Assembly: GCA_014529385.2 (NCBI GenBank)
Contig: CM043942.1
Location: forward strand, 53,258,647 to 53,322,646
Source of the DNA: Adiantum capillus-veneris
Taxonomy: Eukaryota; Streptophyta; Polypodiopsida; Polypodiales; Pteridaceae
DNA: 64,000 nt
Direction: 5' to 3'
Position numbers and translations under genes: made by a program
Part shown: piece after piece, positions 20,397-32,197 of the stretch
How positions within the stretch are numbered: the first letter of the stretch is position 1
Layout of the letters: each line of letters opens with the position of its first letter
The notes under the pieces: generated by a model
The model's input: the letters and a program-made list of their open reading frames with translations, nothing else
Databases searched by the model: none
Told to the model about the DNA's origin: nothing

Positions 20397-22488
20397 CATG
20401 AGTAGCTTATAGTTGCTCTTTTTCTCATTCAATAGGTATAGAAGTGGTTCCTTGTGCCCAAGCATCCTTTAGCTATTAAATAACCACAAAGCTTTACTTT
20501 CTTGATCATTCGTTTCCATATAAATTTCCAATACCTTAGAGGATTACTTACAAGTTTTGTGAGTGAACCATTTTCTCCTAGCTCACTTTCTCCTTGTAGT
20601 TCACTTTCTCCCCCATCATTCTCATAGATTTCTTGGTTATCATCATCGTCATCTTGTTTTTTCTATCTAATTTCATGAAGACATTTTGATTATACATTGA
20701 AATAATAGAAGTTCATTACATAGAGCAAATCCAACAAAATGGCACATACCATTGGGGTGCTAGAAGATGATTCGTTGTTTGGTTTCTTTTTTTTCCATTT
20801 TCATTTTTTCGCAAGAGACTTGATGGTCCATGTATAAACGTCCTCTTCTTTCCAATGATAATTTTGTCTAGCTTCTCTTACAAGCTTAAATTGTAATGGA
20901 ATTGATGACGATCACCATAGCCATAAGTTGGTTGCTACATCTTCCTTTGTTGTTCGCCACTGTCGAATCTCATCCAAGGAGCCACTTTCCTTAGAAATGA
21001 GGTATATCAAGCCCTCACTCATGCTGTCTGCATCTCGCCTGTGTGTAAGATGTACTGAAAGGTGCTGCAAAGGTCTGAGCCTAGTAAATCCCAATACTCC
21101 AAAAAGAAGCTGGGAGTCAAACCATCCTCACTAGGAAAGCTACCACAGGGAAGTGTTCTGAGGGATGTATGGAGCTCCTCTAACTAGAGAGGCAGCTCAA
21201 GACTCTGACGCATCTCCTCAGTCACAAGACAAGGCATCTGTGCCCAAACCTGCTCTTTGCATGCATCCCAACGCTCTCACTTGGGCTCTGCGGACACAAG
21301 CCTCGGTAAAAGTCAGTGGCAACTGCACCCATATCCTCTGGCTCTGAAGCTACAAACCCGTCAGGTCTTCTCAACTGGCTGACACTAGCGTGTCCATGGT
21401 GGGCACCCACCGTCTCAAAGAACGCCCCAATCACTTTGTCACCTACCTGGGTCCACTGAGATGCCTGTCGATGTAAAGCGAACTCATGACGCCTCTTCTC
21501 TATTCTAACTAGCTCCTCACGAGCCTGCTGCAACTGCTCCTCCACCCAAGAACTGTTTGGATCTTGCTCCTGCATCCTCTACAAGGAAGCAACGCCCCAT
21601 TTGAGACAGGGGGTCAATGTTACGTACTTTTGAGCAGAAAAGCTCATTGACCTAAGTAGTCTGACTGAGAAGTTTTGCAATTGAAAGCAAGAAAAAGATC
21701 TCCACACGATTCGTAACGAAATTTCCTAAGCTCCAAATGCTGTAATTAGAACAAAGATCGATAAACTTGCTTGGTCATGGCAAGGTTTGATGATCAGGCA
21801 CTCTAGTCATGCAGAGCTGCATGTCTTCTCCTCATGCGGGATTTTCATGGGGATAATGTTCTTGCGCTTGTGAACATAGTGTACAGGCGATGGCGGCTGT
21901 GGAAGGTGAGGGAGGAGGTGCAACAACAGCATGTTAAATGGCGTCCGAGGAGCTGCAGTCTGCAAAGCCTACAAATGAAAGTTGAGAGAGCGCACATAAG
22001 AATTTTGAAAACTTGAGTGCACTGCCTGATTTCATTTGAACGGCGTGGGTAGGCAGATGATCACGAGCGTTGACTAGCAGAGGACTGCATCCTTTCGCCC
22101 TTCGAAAAAAACTTGCTGGGTTAACCAAGTAAACAAATTTGGCTGCTAAAATAGGCCATAGAGAGATGCACAAGAAGTACGCTAAATGTTGACGCTCCCA
22201 TCTGCATTGGCTGTACCTTACGATCATCTTGGTACTTCCAAAAAAATTGCATGAAACTGAATTAGGCACTTGGATTTAGACACCTTAATCTTGTCGTTTT
22301 CTAGTTTGGCATTGCTATTTTATGTTTGTTGCCTTCATGTGCTGCAACAATCTGGGTCTTAATTTATTAGATCATCACATGATTTGGCATAGTGTGGCTG
22401 TGATGGTATTTTACAAGCTTTTGAAGCTATTAGCAGTATGAGCTCATGAAGAGGGATTGCATATGAGTGACTTCGTCTCGCAACATTC

Positions 22489-22690
22489 TTCTTGCTGTCC
22501 AGGATGTTGTACGTGTTGGAGTGCAATGACTGCACAATATGCCCAACATGGTTGGATGTTAAATGAAGTCCGTTCCTCAAATGCAATCACCTTTGCATGT
22601 GCCTTGAAGAGTTGTTGGCATTGGGCAAGAAAATTTGGTGAGAATGCTAGTTGCAGGGCTATTGCGTGTAGTTTCTTGGCATTGCTTTGA
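22489..22690 (+). pseudogene. PPR fragment in tandem copy B
   Basis: This is the copy-B counterpart of the PPR fragment at 13520-13721, with the same WSAMTAQYAQHG and NAITFACALKSC blocks and a few substitutions. It is followed by two long GA tracts not present at this length in copy A. Confidence 0.55.
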
Positions 22691-22715
22691 TCGACATGCA
22701 TGCAAAATGAGACGT

Positions 22716-22720
<5 letters not shown>

Positions 22721-22770
<50 letters not shown>

Positions 22771-22778
22771 TTGGAGCG

Positions 22779-22828
<50 letters not shown>
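22721..22828. repeat. Two GA microsatellites
   Basis: (GA)n at about 22721-22768 and 22782-22828 are separated by GTCGTTGGAGCGTG. The corresponding site in copy A (about 13751) has a single short tract, so the array expanded after the duplication or contracted in A. Confidence 0.95.
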
Positions 22829-22829
<1 letters not shown>

Positions 22830-24577
22830 CTGTATAAGCAGATACCTTAACTTGCGCTCCTTGCTCGCTCAAGTCTCCAGCTTGTGCAGCGCAAAGCTTT
22901 CTTTATGCAAGCGCTAGTTTTATTACAAGCATGCATCATATATGGCTCAAAAGGAACGCATGAAAGGCATGCAGTGCCAAAAAATTCACAAGGGCCTTAG
23001 ACAACTTACCATATGGTAAAAAAAATAATAATTGCTAGATGATTTACTAGTTCCAATACAAACATCTAGTAAGAGTGCAAACTAGCAAAAAAGAGACAAC
23101 TCCTAGATGCTACATATAGTAATTCTCTTACGATATGGAGAGTTGAATAGCCATATGATAATTTAAGTCTCAATATGGTAAGAAATTGCTAGTTCAATGT
23201 AGGAGTTGACTCACTTACTAGTTTGATCTTACATATGAGTGCTCTCAAACTAGTAAGTCAACTAGCAACTTTTGTTTCGACCTAGAAATTCATCTAGCAA
23301 TATATGAGGACGGTTGCTTGCAAACTAGTAATTCATCTACAAACTTTTCTGTAAACGAGCTAGTAGTTCACCTAGTAATTCATTAAGGAGCATGCAGACA
23401 CAAACTAGTAATTCATCTCGAAATTTTCTCCTGAGCAAAAAATTAGGAGATTTTCTTCAACATCAGGAGACTAAAATATGCTTAATTCATAAAGATGCAG
23501 CAAATAGAATGAAGTTTAGCAATCTTTCAAAATGTGCATTACATGCTACAATTTGTTGGATTATAAAAATACTTGTCATATGTTACAATCATATCCTTCA
23601 TGGATAAAGGGCCAAATTTTTCAAAATAAAAAACTATCAAGGCTTCCAATAACAAAAGCCATGTTACTAAAATCTTCACACATAGTAAATATTATCAATC
23701 GTCGTTTGCTCTCTTCTCGAGGAAACTATTCGATCTCTGCATAGCAAAATAGATAGTTTGATCAAGAGGTACAAGTCTTGTACTTTCTTGAGATTCAACC
23801 ACATCATTAATATAGTTTCTTTGTCATCCCTAGGCAAAAGATTTTGCGCCTACACAATTGTCACAACAAAATAACATGATTTAAAGAGAGACACATATTA
23901 TTTTTGTAAACATAAGTAAGGCAATGTTGTTAGCTTTTATTACAAACCTAAGATTTTAGAAAATATTGATTTTGAATCATTGAACATCCCGATTCATTGA
24001 ACATTCCCCATCAGATTTGTTCTCCTAAACATTTAAAGTCCACTCTTTATTTTATAGCCACATGCAAAAAGAATTTCATTGATGTGAAGAAAAATACCCT
24101 TTTCTTTTTAAGCTTTAAAGATGTTGAAGCTTGATCTTTCTCTTTTAGTAGCTCTTCAATCTCAGAAGTATAGAAGTGAGAAAACATAGCTTTTTTATAA
24201 CAATACAATTAAGTCGGGTAAGTGTTTTATTAAATAAATATCCATGTGAAACATGTTTGAATAGCCCATTGCACTTTAGTGTGCTTTTTCTTTTTTGTTC
24301 TTGGTTTACACCATGTGCCCTTTCATTGATTTTTTCCTTCACAAAAATTAAAAAACAGAGTGCAATGTTAATCGACACAACAAAAAGTTTTAGAGAAAAA
24401 AGTACAGCAATTAGAATTGTACCAGGTTTATGATATGGTCAACACACTCATCAAATTCATTGTTTACTTCCATATCCTTTTCTTAAAAATAGTTGACAAA
24501 CTCTTCATCTTGCATATAGTTTCTATATGCCTGACATTCAAAATAGTTTACTCGCATTAAGCAATTGAATTTGGATA

Positions 24578-24680
24578 AAACACACACACACACACACACA
24601 CACACAAATTAGCCGAATTTACCTCAATTATTTCAATTTCTATCTTTGTGTGTGTGTGTGTGTCTCGCTTGAGTGTGTGT

Positions 24681-24745
<65 letters not shown>
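24578..24745. repeat. CA/GT and GA microsatellites (copy B)
   Basis: These are the copy-B equivalents of the tracts at 15541-15680, with an extra TCTCGCTTGAGTGTG interruption in the GT run and a longer GA tract. Confidence 0.95.
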
Positions 24746-24747
<2 letters not shown>

Positions 24748-25465
24748 TAAACCCCACATACCTCATAAGAATCTGCCATCACTTTGTGAAGCATGATTTT
24801 CCCATAGCATTTTAGGAACATATATCTTCGTCACTCTCTAAACACATAATAACAAATTTTATCAGCATAGGTCATATATTATTGTTATTTTAAGATGAAA
24901 GTGCTTACATGAGTAGCTTATAGTTGCTCTTTTTCTCATTCAATAGGTATAGAAGTGGTTCCTTATGCCCAAGCATCCTTTAGCTATTAAATAACCACAA
25001 AAGCTTTACTTTCTTGATCATTCGTTTCCATATAAATTTCCAATACCTTAGAGGATTACTTACAAGTTTTGTGAGTGAACCATTTTCTCATAGCTCACTT
25101 TCTCCTTGTAGTTCACTTTCTCCCCCATCATTCTCATAGATTTCTTGGTTATCATCATCGTCATCTTGTTTTTTCTATCTAATTTCATGAAGACATTTTG
25201 ATTATACATTGAAATAATAGAAGTTCATTACATAGAGCAAATCCAACAAAATGGCACATACCATTGGGGTGCTAGAAGATGATTCGTTGTTTGGTTTCTT
25301 TTTTCTCCATTTTCATTTTTTCGCAAGAGACTTGATGGTCCATGTATAAACGTCCTCTTCTTTCCAATGATAATTTTGTCCAGCTTCTCTTACAAGCTTA
25401 AATTGTAATGGAATTGATGACGATCACCATAGCCATAAGTTGGTTGCTACATCTTCCTTTGTTGT

Positions 25466-27104
25466 TCGCCACTGTCGAATCTTATCCAAGGAGCCACTTT
25501 CCTTAGAAATGAGGTATATCAAGCCCTCACTCATGCTGTCTGCATCTCGCCTGTGTGCAAGATGTACTGAAAGGCGCTGCAAAGGTCTGAGCCTAGTAAA
25601 TCCCAATACTCCAAGAAGAAGCTGGGAGTCAAACCATCCTCACCGGGACAGCTACCTCGGGGAAGTGTTCTGAGGGATGTATGGAGCTCCTCTAACTAGA
25701 GAGGCAGCTCAAGCCTCTGACGCATCTCCTTAGTCACAAGACAAGGCATTTGTGCCCAAACATGATCTCTACATGCATCCCAACGCTCTGACTTGGGCTC
25801 TGCGGACAAAAAGCCTCGGTAAAGTCAGTGGCAACTGCACCCATATCCTTTGGCTCTGAAGCTACAAAAACGTCAGGTCTTCTCAACGGCTGACACTAGG
25901 GTGTCCATGGCGGGGACCCACCGTCTCAAAGAACGCCCCAATCAGTCTATCACCTACCTGGGTCCACTGAGATGCATGTTGATGGAAAGCGAACTCATGA
26001 CACCTCTTCTCTATGCTAACTAGCTCCTCGTGAGCCTGCTATAACCGCTTCTCCACCCAATAACTATTTGGATCCTGCTCCTGCATCCTCTACAAGGAAG
26101 CAATGCCCCATCTGAGAGAGGGTCAATGTTATGTACTTTTGAGCAGAAAATCTCATTGACCTGAGTAGTAGATGACGAGAAGTTCTGCAAATGCAGAAAG
26201 AAGTATCATCAAAAAAAGAAAAATATCCACACGATTTGTAACGAAATTTCCTAAGCTCCAAATGCTGTAATTAGAACAAAGATCGATAAGCTTGCTTGGT
26301 CATGGCAAGGTTTGATGATCAGACCCAGGTTTAGCAGAAAGCAAGGTTGGTGCCATTAAAGCTTGAAACTGTAGAAAAAATGACCTTTGCATATAAGGCA
26401 CACTGCACTCTAGTCATGCAGAGCTGCATGTCTTCTCCGCATGCGGGATTTTCATGAGTATAATGTTCTTGAGCTTGTGAACATAGTGTGCAGGCGATGG
26501 CGGTTGTGGAAGGTGAGGGAGGAGGTGCAACAACAGTAGGTTAAATGGCGTCCGAGGAGCTGCAGGCAGCAAAGCCTACAAATGAAAGTTGAGACAGCGC
26601 ACAAAAGAATTTTTAAAAACTTGAGTGCACTGCCTGGTTTTATTTGAACGGCGTGGAATGCATATACCTTTGGAACCTGGGTGGCGCAACCGGAGTCGAC
26701 TCTAGTGGAAGTGCTGTTACTCATGGTAGGCAGCTGACTGGGAGAGGCATCCTTTCGCCCTTCGAAAAAAACCTTGCTGGGTTAACCTAGTAAACAAATT
26801 TATCTGCTGCTAAAATAGGCCGTAGAGAGATGCACAAGTTCATCATTATTCCTTTATTGTTATTTTTACATTGATTGTCCAAAACCATTTTGGAGAATGC
26901 GCAATTTGAATGTTGGCACTACAATTTTCCCTGTGAAAGGCCTTAAATTGAGACAAAGACCACTAAATTGAGAGTTCTAATGTTCTCTCTCCCATGAGGT
27001 TGCTGTAGCATGCAAGTAGTCGAGGCTCCCATCTGCATTGGCTGCACCTTATGATCATCTTGGTACTTCCAAAAACATTGCATGAAACTGAATAGATTTA
27101 GACA
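25466..27104. repeat. Tandem unit, copy C (cut by CACTA-2)
   Basis: It repeats the LINE 5' part (25466 to about 26130, more degenerate than in B), then the promoter-like block, and ends at GAATAGATTTAGACA. There the CACTA-2 terminus begins. In A and B the same position continues as GGATTTAGACACCTTAATC. The remainder of copy C, if it exists, lies beyond the right end of CACTA-2, outside this window. Confidence 0.85.
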
Positions 27105-27599
27105 CACTACAAGAGGTCGCGCAGAATTCGACGCAAGTACTGACGAAATAACATTAAATTTTAAACTTAAAAGCGGTGAAATAAGGTTCGGAAGAGACGT
27201 CGGTATCATAGTGTCGGTATAACTATCGGTGTGACAGGTGGCGGAATAGGTCTATAAACAAGAGTCGAAATAATCAACAAAATAAGCAGCATTAATATAT
27301 TAAATTCCGATGCCTATTTCGTGACCCCTACCGACGGTGATACCGTAACCTGTATCGACGACCAAAATGTGTAATTTTTTTTTGGGCAGAGAGGGCTGGG
27401 AACTAATGCTGCATGTACTGCAGCTCTACTTGTCAGCAAAAGAAAACAACCCTCTCTACCCAAAGGAAAAATAATGCTGCAGCAACACGCACTCTACCTA
27501 CAAGCTGACACTAAAGAGAGTGTATGGCAATTAGCAAAATTGTAAGAATAACATAACTTGTTAAATGATTAAAACATGAGTCAAAAACTGTAAAACCAT

Positions 27600-28050
27600 A
27601 AACATGCATACCATAACCATAACCATAACCAAAACCTAAAAACATCACAGATTGCTATACCATCATAGCAAAACCATAACCATCACCTGAACCAATACCA
27701 TAACCATAACCTTGCACAACCATAACCATAACCATGCAAAACCATAACCATAGCACATTGCAAACCATAACCATAGCACGATTGATCCATCATAGCAAAA
27801 CCATAACCATCACCTGAACCAAAATCATAACCATAATTTTGCACAACCATAACCATAGCAAAACCATAACCATAGCACATTGCCAAAACCATAACCATAA
27901 CCATAACCTTGCACAACCATAACCATAACCATAACCATAACCATAACCATAACCATAACCATAACCATAACCATAAACCATAAAGCATAAACATAAGTTG
28001 ACTGTCAAACCTTAACCATACCATAAACATAACCATAAACCATAAACATA
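27600..28050. repeat. (AACCAT)n satellite with a longer-period repeat
   Basis: Runs of CCATAA/AACCAT occupy about 450 bp. A longer unit of about 130 bp (ATCATAGCAAAACCATAACC, then ATCACCTGAACCAA) is repeated at about 27662 and 27790. Minus-strand frames of Gly-Tyr or Trp-Leu repeats through it are translation artefacts. It lies just inside the CACTA-2 left end, downstream of the Ptta gene. Confidence 0.95.
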
Positions 28051-28567
28051 AGTACTACAAAACTGTACATATGCAAGAGATCACTGAGTGAGAAGCCCTC
28101 ATGGTAATGCCTACTCCAATCGACGTCCTCTCCCTCCTCCTCCAGCAGCTGGGTCAAAAGGGCCACATCCATGCTTGTACCCATACTTCTCCTCTTGGCG
28201 TGTCCGAAGGCGCTTCATGGCAACATCCTGCAAAATTATGGTTTAATCATTAGATAAATCTTCAAATAACATATATACTATCAATAATTTAAAGCATACG
28301 TAAAATACTTACAAACTCATGTCGAAGCGTATTGTAGCCTCCACTCCCAAGATGTGACGCTCCAGCAGACTCGGCTGCATCTCTATGTTGCTGAAATCTA
28401 TTGGGATTGTCTTGTGTCTCTCAGGAAATCCCAATCCACTCCTCTGTGTCCAACCATGCCGGATTGGGATCGCCGTCATTGAATCTGTCTCTGGCCTCTG
28501 ATTGACGGTGAGACCTTGTGGTACCCCTCTGCCGGCATGTACTCTCTTTGAATGGTGTCAACAATGT

Positions 28568-28794
28568 TGTTGGAATTAGGATTGCAGAGAAACACACACA
28601 GCTTGGAGAAGACGAAGGAAGCTCAAGGCACACAATAGAGAGTGTGTTACTTAGTGTGTAATGGAAAGATAGATAGCCCTAGAGTGATGGACGTATATAC
28701 AATGCACGGGGGAAAAAACCTCCTAAAGAGGGAAAAAATGCCCCGGCGGTCCTAGTGTGTTCACACACATCACTACCACATGTATATGTAATCA
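28568..28794 (-). repeat. Copia-1 3' LTR
   Basis: It runs from TGTTGGAATTAGG to GTATATGTAATCA on the plus strand. It matches 37386-37611 almost throughout, with a one-base indel near 28690. Confidence 0.95.
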
Positions 28795-28819
28795 AATCCC
28801 CCCCCCTGGAGTGATGCGG

Positions 28820-29509
28820 TGAACGAGAGCTGGCACATGAGTAAAGGGAAGTGCCATGCCCTGAGGACAGGATCAGTCCACAAAGGGGAGTAAGCCCAAA
28901 GCTTTGCGGAAAGCTTCCAACTTCTCACGAGACAATGCCTTTGTGAAAAGATCTGCAAGGTTGTCCTGTGTTGGTACATAAGCCAAGCTGATCTCTCCTT
29001 CTGAGAGCCTCTCCCTGACATAGTGGTAATGCACTCTCAATGTGCTTTGTGCGAGCATGGAAAAACTGGGTTCCTCGCAACTCCCAATGCGCTCTTACTG
29101 TCAGTGTAGATAGTGTTGGCAGTGTCCTGTCCAACACCCAAATCAGCCATAAGGCATCTGAGCCATACACACTCAACCGTAGCTGTGAAGACTGCCTTGT
29201 ACTGAGTCTCACAACTCGAAGTGGCCACAGTAGGTTGCTTCTTGCTCAACCATGATATACATGACTGCCAAGCATGAAACAAAAAACCACTTGTGGACAC
29301 TCGCGTGTCAAAACAACCAGCCCAATCTGAGTCCGAAAAAGCATGTAAGTCTGGTGGCAATGATCCCCCCTTGGATAAAACAAGCCAAGATGTAAAGTGC
29401 CACTAAGGTAGCGAAAAATCCTCTTAACAGCCTGCCAATGCTTAGACCCTAGGCTATGCATAAATCTGCTGACCTGTGTGAGACTGCAAACTGAATATCC
29501 GGCCTCGTG
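28820..29509 (-). pseudogene. Copia-1 RT C-terminal part and RNase H
   Basis: The minus-strand blocks SRFMHSLGSKHWQAVKRIFR and YLSGTLHLG (RT connection), HAFSDSDWAGCFDTRVSTSG then CISWLSKKQPTVATSSCETQ (RNase H with the SDSDWAG and SSCE motifs), a YTDSKSALGVARN block, HTKHIE, and then a LAYVPTQDNLADLFTKAL end are spread over three frames. Copia-2 is inserted immediately upstream in the coding direction. Confidence 0.88.
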
Positions 29510-29514
29510 TTGCA

Positions 29515-29598
29515 TGTTAGGAAATAAGACGTAGCTAAATAGATAATTGAGTAGATTACTTAATGGAGAGAGACAAATTTATATACACGAGATTATAG

Positions 29599-29691
<93 letters not shown>

Positions 29692-30329
29692 CACGATATA
29701 CGTAGTTCACCCAATGTGGGCTACGTCCACGGGAAAGCAGCCACTCAATGGCCTTAGTACTTCAAAACAAGAAGTAGTTTACAAAGGGATTATACCCTTA
29801 ATGGAGCTCCCGCCTTGCTTCACTCTCACCACCTCACACTCACCTTGTTGCATCAACTTCACACTATGAAATGTGTGTAGAAATGGCCTCCTTTTATAGG
29901 CCAAAAGGGCTGCCCTCTCTTATGAGAGACAGCCATGTGTAGCCGCCCTTGTGCGAATAAGTCCAAATCGGACCCTCCAATCCGCCCATGTGTGGCCGCC
30001 CTTGAGAAAACTAGTTGCTTTTGAATTCGGCCACCGGCCATTGACTTCTGACCACCGGCCATTGACTACCGGCCACCGACCAACCGACGGTTGTTTTCTG
30101 ACCACTTTCCGGCCGCCGTCCGGCCATAATATTCCGGCGAAAAAAAAAAGTCTGGGGGGCCTCCGCCCCCGAGGCCTTTAAAGTTGCCCTTGATTCTTGT
30201 CCGTGAAAATTTTGTTTCCGGTGAGTGATTTTCCTTCACGCACGATGCTTCTCCTCATAATGGGGGCCTTACAAATGTGCGCTTTTACCACAGAAAATTA
30301 CAAGGGTAAATCAGGCTCCATACTTAACA
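29515..30329 (-). repeat. Copia-2 3' LTR (815 bp)
   Basis: It is full length, with an (AG)n tract of about 85 bp at 29603-29687 and a short tandem CCACCGGCCATTGACT repeat near 30040. Its right two thirds match 32840-33356. Confidence 0.92.
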
Positions 30330-32165
30330 ATCTCCCACTTGGAGATTGATCTCCAAACCAAACCTATGACTGCTTTCCATTCTGGCTTCTTACCTTGAAT
30401 GCCGATTGAAGATGAGCAAAAGCTCAACTTCTCCTTGTTGACCACCTTTGTAAACATGTCTGTAGGATTTTCACTTGTATGCACCTTTCCTAGCTTTAGT
30501 TGTCCCTCTTCCAAAAGAGTGAGTATGAAGTGATATCTCACCTCAATGTGCTTTGTCCTTGAATGAAAGGCTGAGTTCTTCGCAAGATGGATAGCGCTTT
30601 GGCTATCACTGTACAAGACACAATTGTCTTGTTTGAATCCAAGCTCTTCTAAGAATCTGTGAAGCCACATAATTTTTTTGCTTGCCTCTGTCATTGCTAC
30701 ATACTCTGCTTCCGTGGTAGAAAGTGAAACGACTTTCTGCAGCTTTGAAGCCCAGCTTACTGCTGTGCCTCCAACCGTGAACACATAGCCAGTAGTGCTC
30801 CTTCGAGTATCTTTGTCACCTACCATATCTGCATCAGCATACCCTTCTAGAAAAATATCAGTTCCTCCAAAATACAAAGCATTTTGTTGTTGTCCCTTTT
30901 AGATACCTAAGTATCCACTTCACAGCTTGCCAATGCTCTTTACCTGGGTTGTCCATGAACCTACTCACAACTCCCACTGCATGTGCAATGTCTGGCCTTG
31001 TCCAGACCATAGCATACATTAGAGAACCTACCGCTGTAGCATATGGAACTTTAGACATATAGGCTATCTCCTCTTGTGTCTTTGGACACATATCCTTCGT
31101 TAGTTTAAAATGACCAGCCAAAGGTGTAGAAACTGGTTTTGCATTTTGCATTGCAAACCTTTCTAGTACCTTCTTGATGTAATCTTCTTGAGATAGCTTT
31201 GTTGTCTTCTTCGTCCTGTCCCTTGATATTTTCATACCAAGTATCCTCTTTGCAGCACCTAAATCTTTCATTGAGAAAGATTTGGAAAGCTCCTCTTTTA
31301 GGTCTTTGATGTCCTACATGTTAGCACTTGCAATCAACATGTCATCAACATACAACATTAGGATGATGAATTTCCCATCTCCCAAATTCTCCGTGTAGAC
31401 GCAGTGATCCGAGTTGCATCTTGTGAATCCATGATCCAACATCCATCGATCAAACTTCAAGTACCATTGTCTTGATGCTTGCTTTAAACCATACAAGCTC
31501 TTCTTTAATCTGCAAACCATTTTCTCCTTACCTTTTACTTCATACCCCTTTGGTTGAAGCATGTAGATTTCCTCCTCTAAGTCACCGTGAGGGAATGCCA
31601 TATTTACATCCATTTGCTCGAGATTTAGATCATGAGCAGCCACAAGGCTTAAGACAAGCCTAATTGAGTTCATTTTTACAACAGGAGAAAATATTTCATT
31701 GAAGTCAATACCTTTCTTTTGAGAAAAACCTTTTACCACAAGCCTAGACTTGTACCTTTTCTTCCCACCTTCTTCTTCCTTCAGCTTGTATTCCCATTTG
31801 TTTTGAAGTGCCCGCTTACCTTTAGGCAACTCAACCAGCGCCCATGTTTGGTTACGATGTAGTGAGTCCATCTCCACTTGCATGCTCTTCGTCCATTCTT
31901 CTTTGGATTCATGTTGCATAGCTTCTTCGTATGATTCCGGCTCTCCAGAATCTGAGATCAAGAGATGGTTGAAGGAAGGAACAAACCTTTCTGGAGGTCT
32001 ACTTGCTCTTGTAGATCTTCGGGGAATAGGTTGAGGCTCCTCATTTGGTTGACGTTGTTGCACATTGTCACCGTTTGCAGTCCTTGAGTCTTCACCGTCC
32101 TCAAGCTCCATGTACTCATCACCTATTTCTTTTGTTTGTTTTCTTTCCAAGTAATCTTTGTACAT
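30311..32165 (-). pseudogene. Copia-2 reverse transcriptase and RNase H
   Basis: From 32165 downward: RASRPPERFVPS linker, SKEEWTKSMQVEMDSLHRNQ then TWALVELPKGKRALQNKW, YKSRLVVKGFSQKKGIDFNE, a LEQMDVNMAFPHGDLEEEIY block, KKSLYGLKQASRQWYLKFDR and the catalytic LYVDDMLIA. An in-frame TAG at 31314-31316 follows, then KDLGAAKRILGMKISRDR and VPYATAVGSLMYAMVWTRPD. A frame change near 30880 leads to [35 protein letters not shown], a [13 protein letters not shown] block and [12 protein letters not shown] of RNase H. With only one stop and one shift it is less decayed than Copia-1, fitting a later insertion. Confidence 0.92.
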
Positions 32166-32197
32166 ATTTTGTTCGTTAAAAATTACATCCCTACTCC

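Larger units (their letters stand above)
14586..20890 (-). pseudogene. Remnant multi-exon gene, split by CACTA-1
   Basis: Plausible minus-strand exons in copy A are: about 20890-20750 (FKLVREARQNYHWKEEDVY..., donor ATG/GTATGT), 20662-20552 (37 codons, KKQDDDDDNQEIYENDGGES..., TAG acceptor and GTAAGT donor, phase 0), a short exon near 20465-20400 (GHKEPLLYLLNEKKSNYKLL) reaching the CACTA-1 insertion point, one near 15750 (FLRCYGKIMLHKVMADAYE/GTATGT), and 14813-14586 (AQNLPRDDKETILMMCLNLK..., GTGTAG acceptor, TGA end). The first exon has an in-frame stop that is also present in copy B, so the gene was probably dead before the duplication. The family is not recognised. Exon joins other than the 37-codon exon are uncertain. 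Confidence 0.35.
11984..20953. repeat. Tandem unit, copy A (contains CACTA-1)
   Basis: Homology to copies B and C begins at TCGCCACTGTCGAATC. The unit holds the 5' part of the LINE remnant, a short region with a TATA-like TTTGCATATAAGGC and a small ATGGCGGCTGTGGAAG start, a PPR fragment, then exons of an unknown minus-strand gene. Without the 4.55 kb CACTA-1 insertion and its 3-bp duplication the unit is about 4.4 kb. At the junction with copy B the sequence passes directly from the gene-like part into LINE sequence. Confidence 0.85.
20954..25465. repeat. Tandem unit, copy B (4512 bp, no CACTA insertion)
   Basis: It starts with the LINE 5' part (about 20954-21600, frames MSEGLIYLISKESGSLDEIR and FFETVGAHHGHASVSQLRRP on the minus strand), then the promoter-like block, the PPR fragment, two GA tracts, and the exon remnants. 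It lacks the 12830-12895 region present in A and C, so a small deletion happened in B. It carries the uninterrupted CACTA-1 target site. Confidence 0.85.

Noticed and set aside
20232-20465. Minus-strand 77-codon frame across the CACTA-1 right end
   Set aside because: Its first part is a real exon piece of the tandem-unit gene, but the rest reads through transposon subterminal repeats.
27683-28036. Minus-strand WLWLW/GYGYGY frames
   Set aside because: They are translations of the (AACCAT)n array in several frames.
29859-30181. Small frames with repeated GRWPVVNGRW phrases
   Set aside because: They lie wholly within the Copia-2 LTR and arise from a short CCACCGGCCATTGAC tandem repeat.
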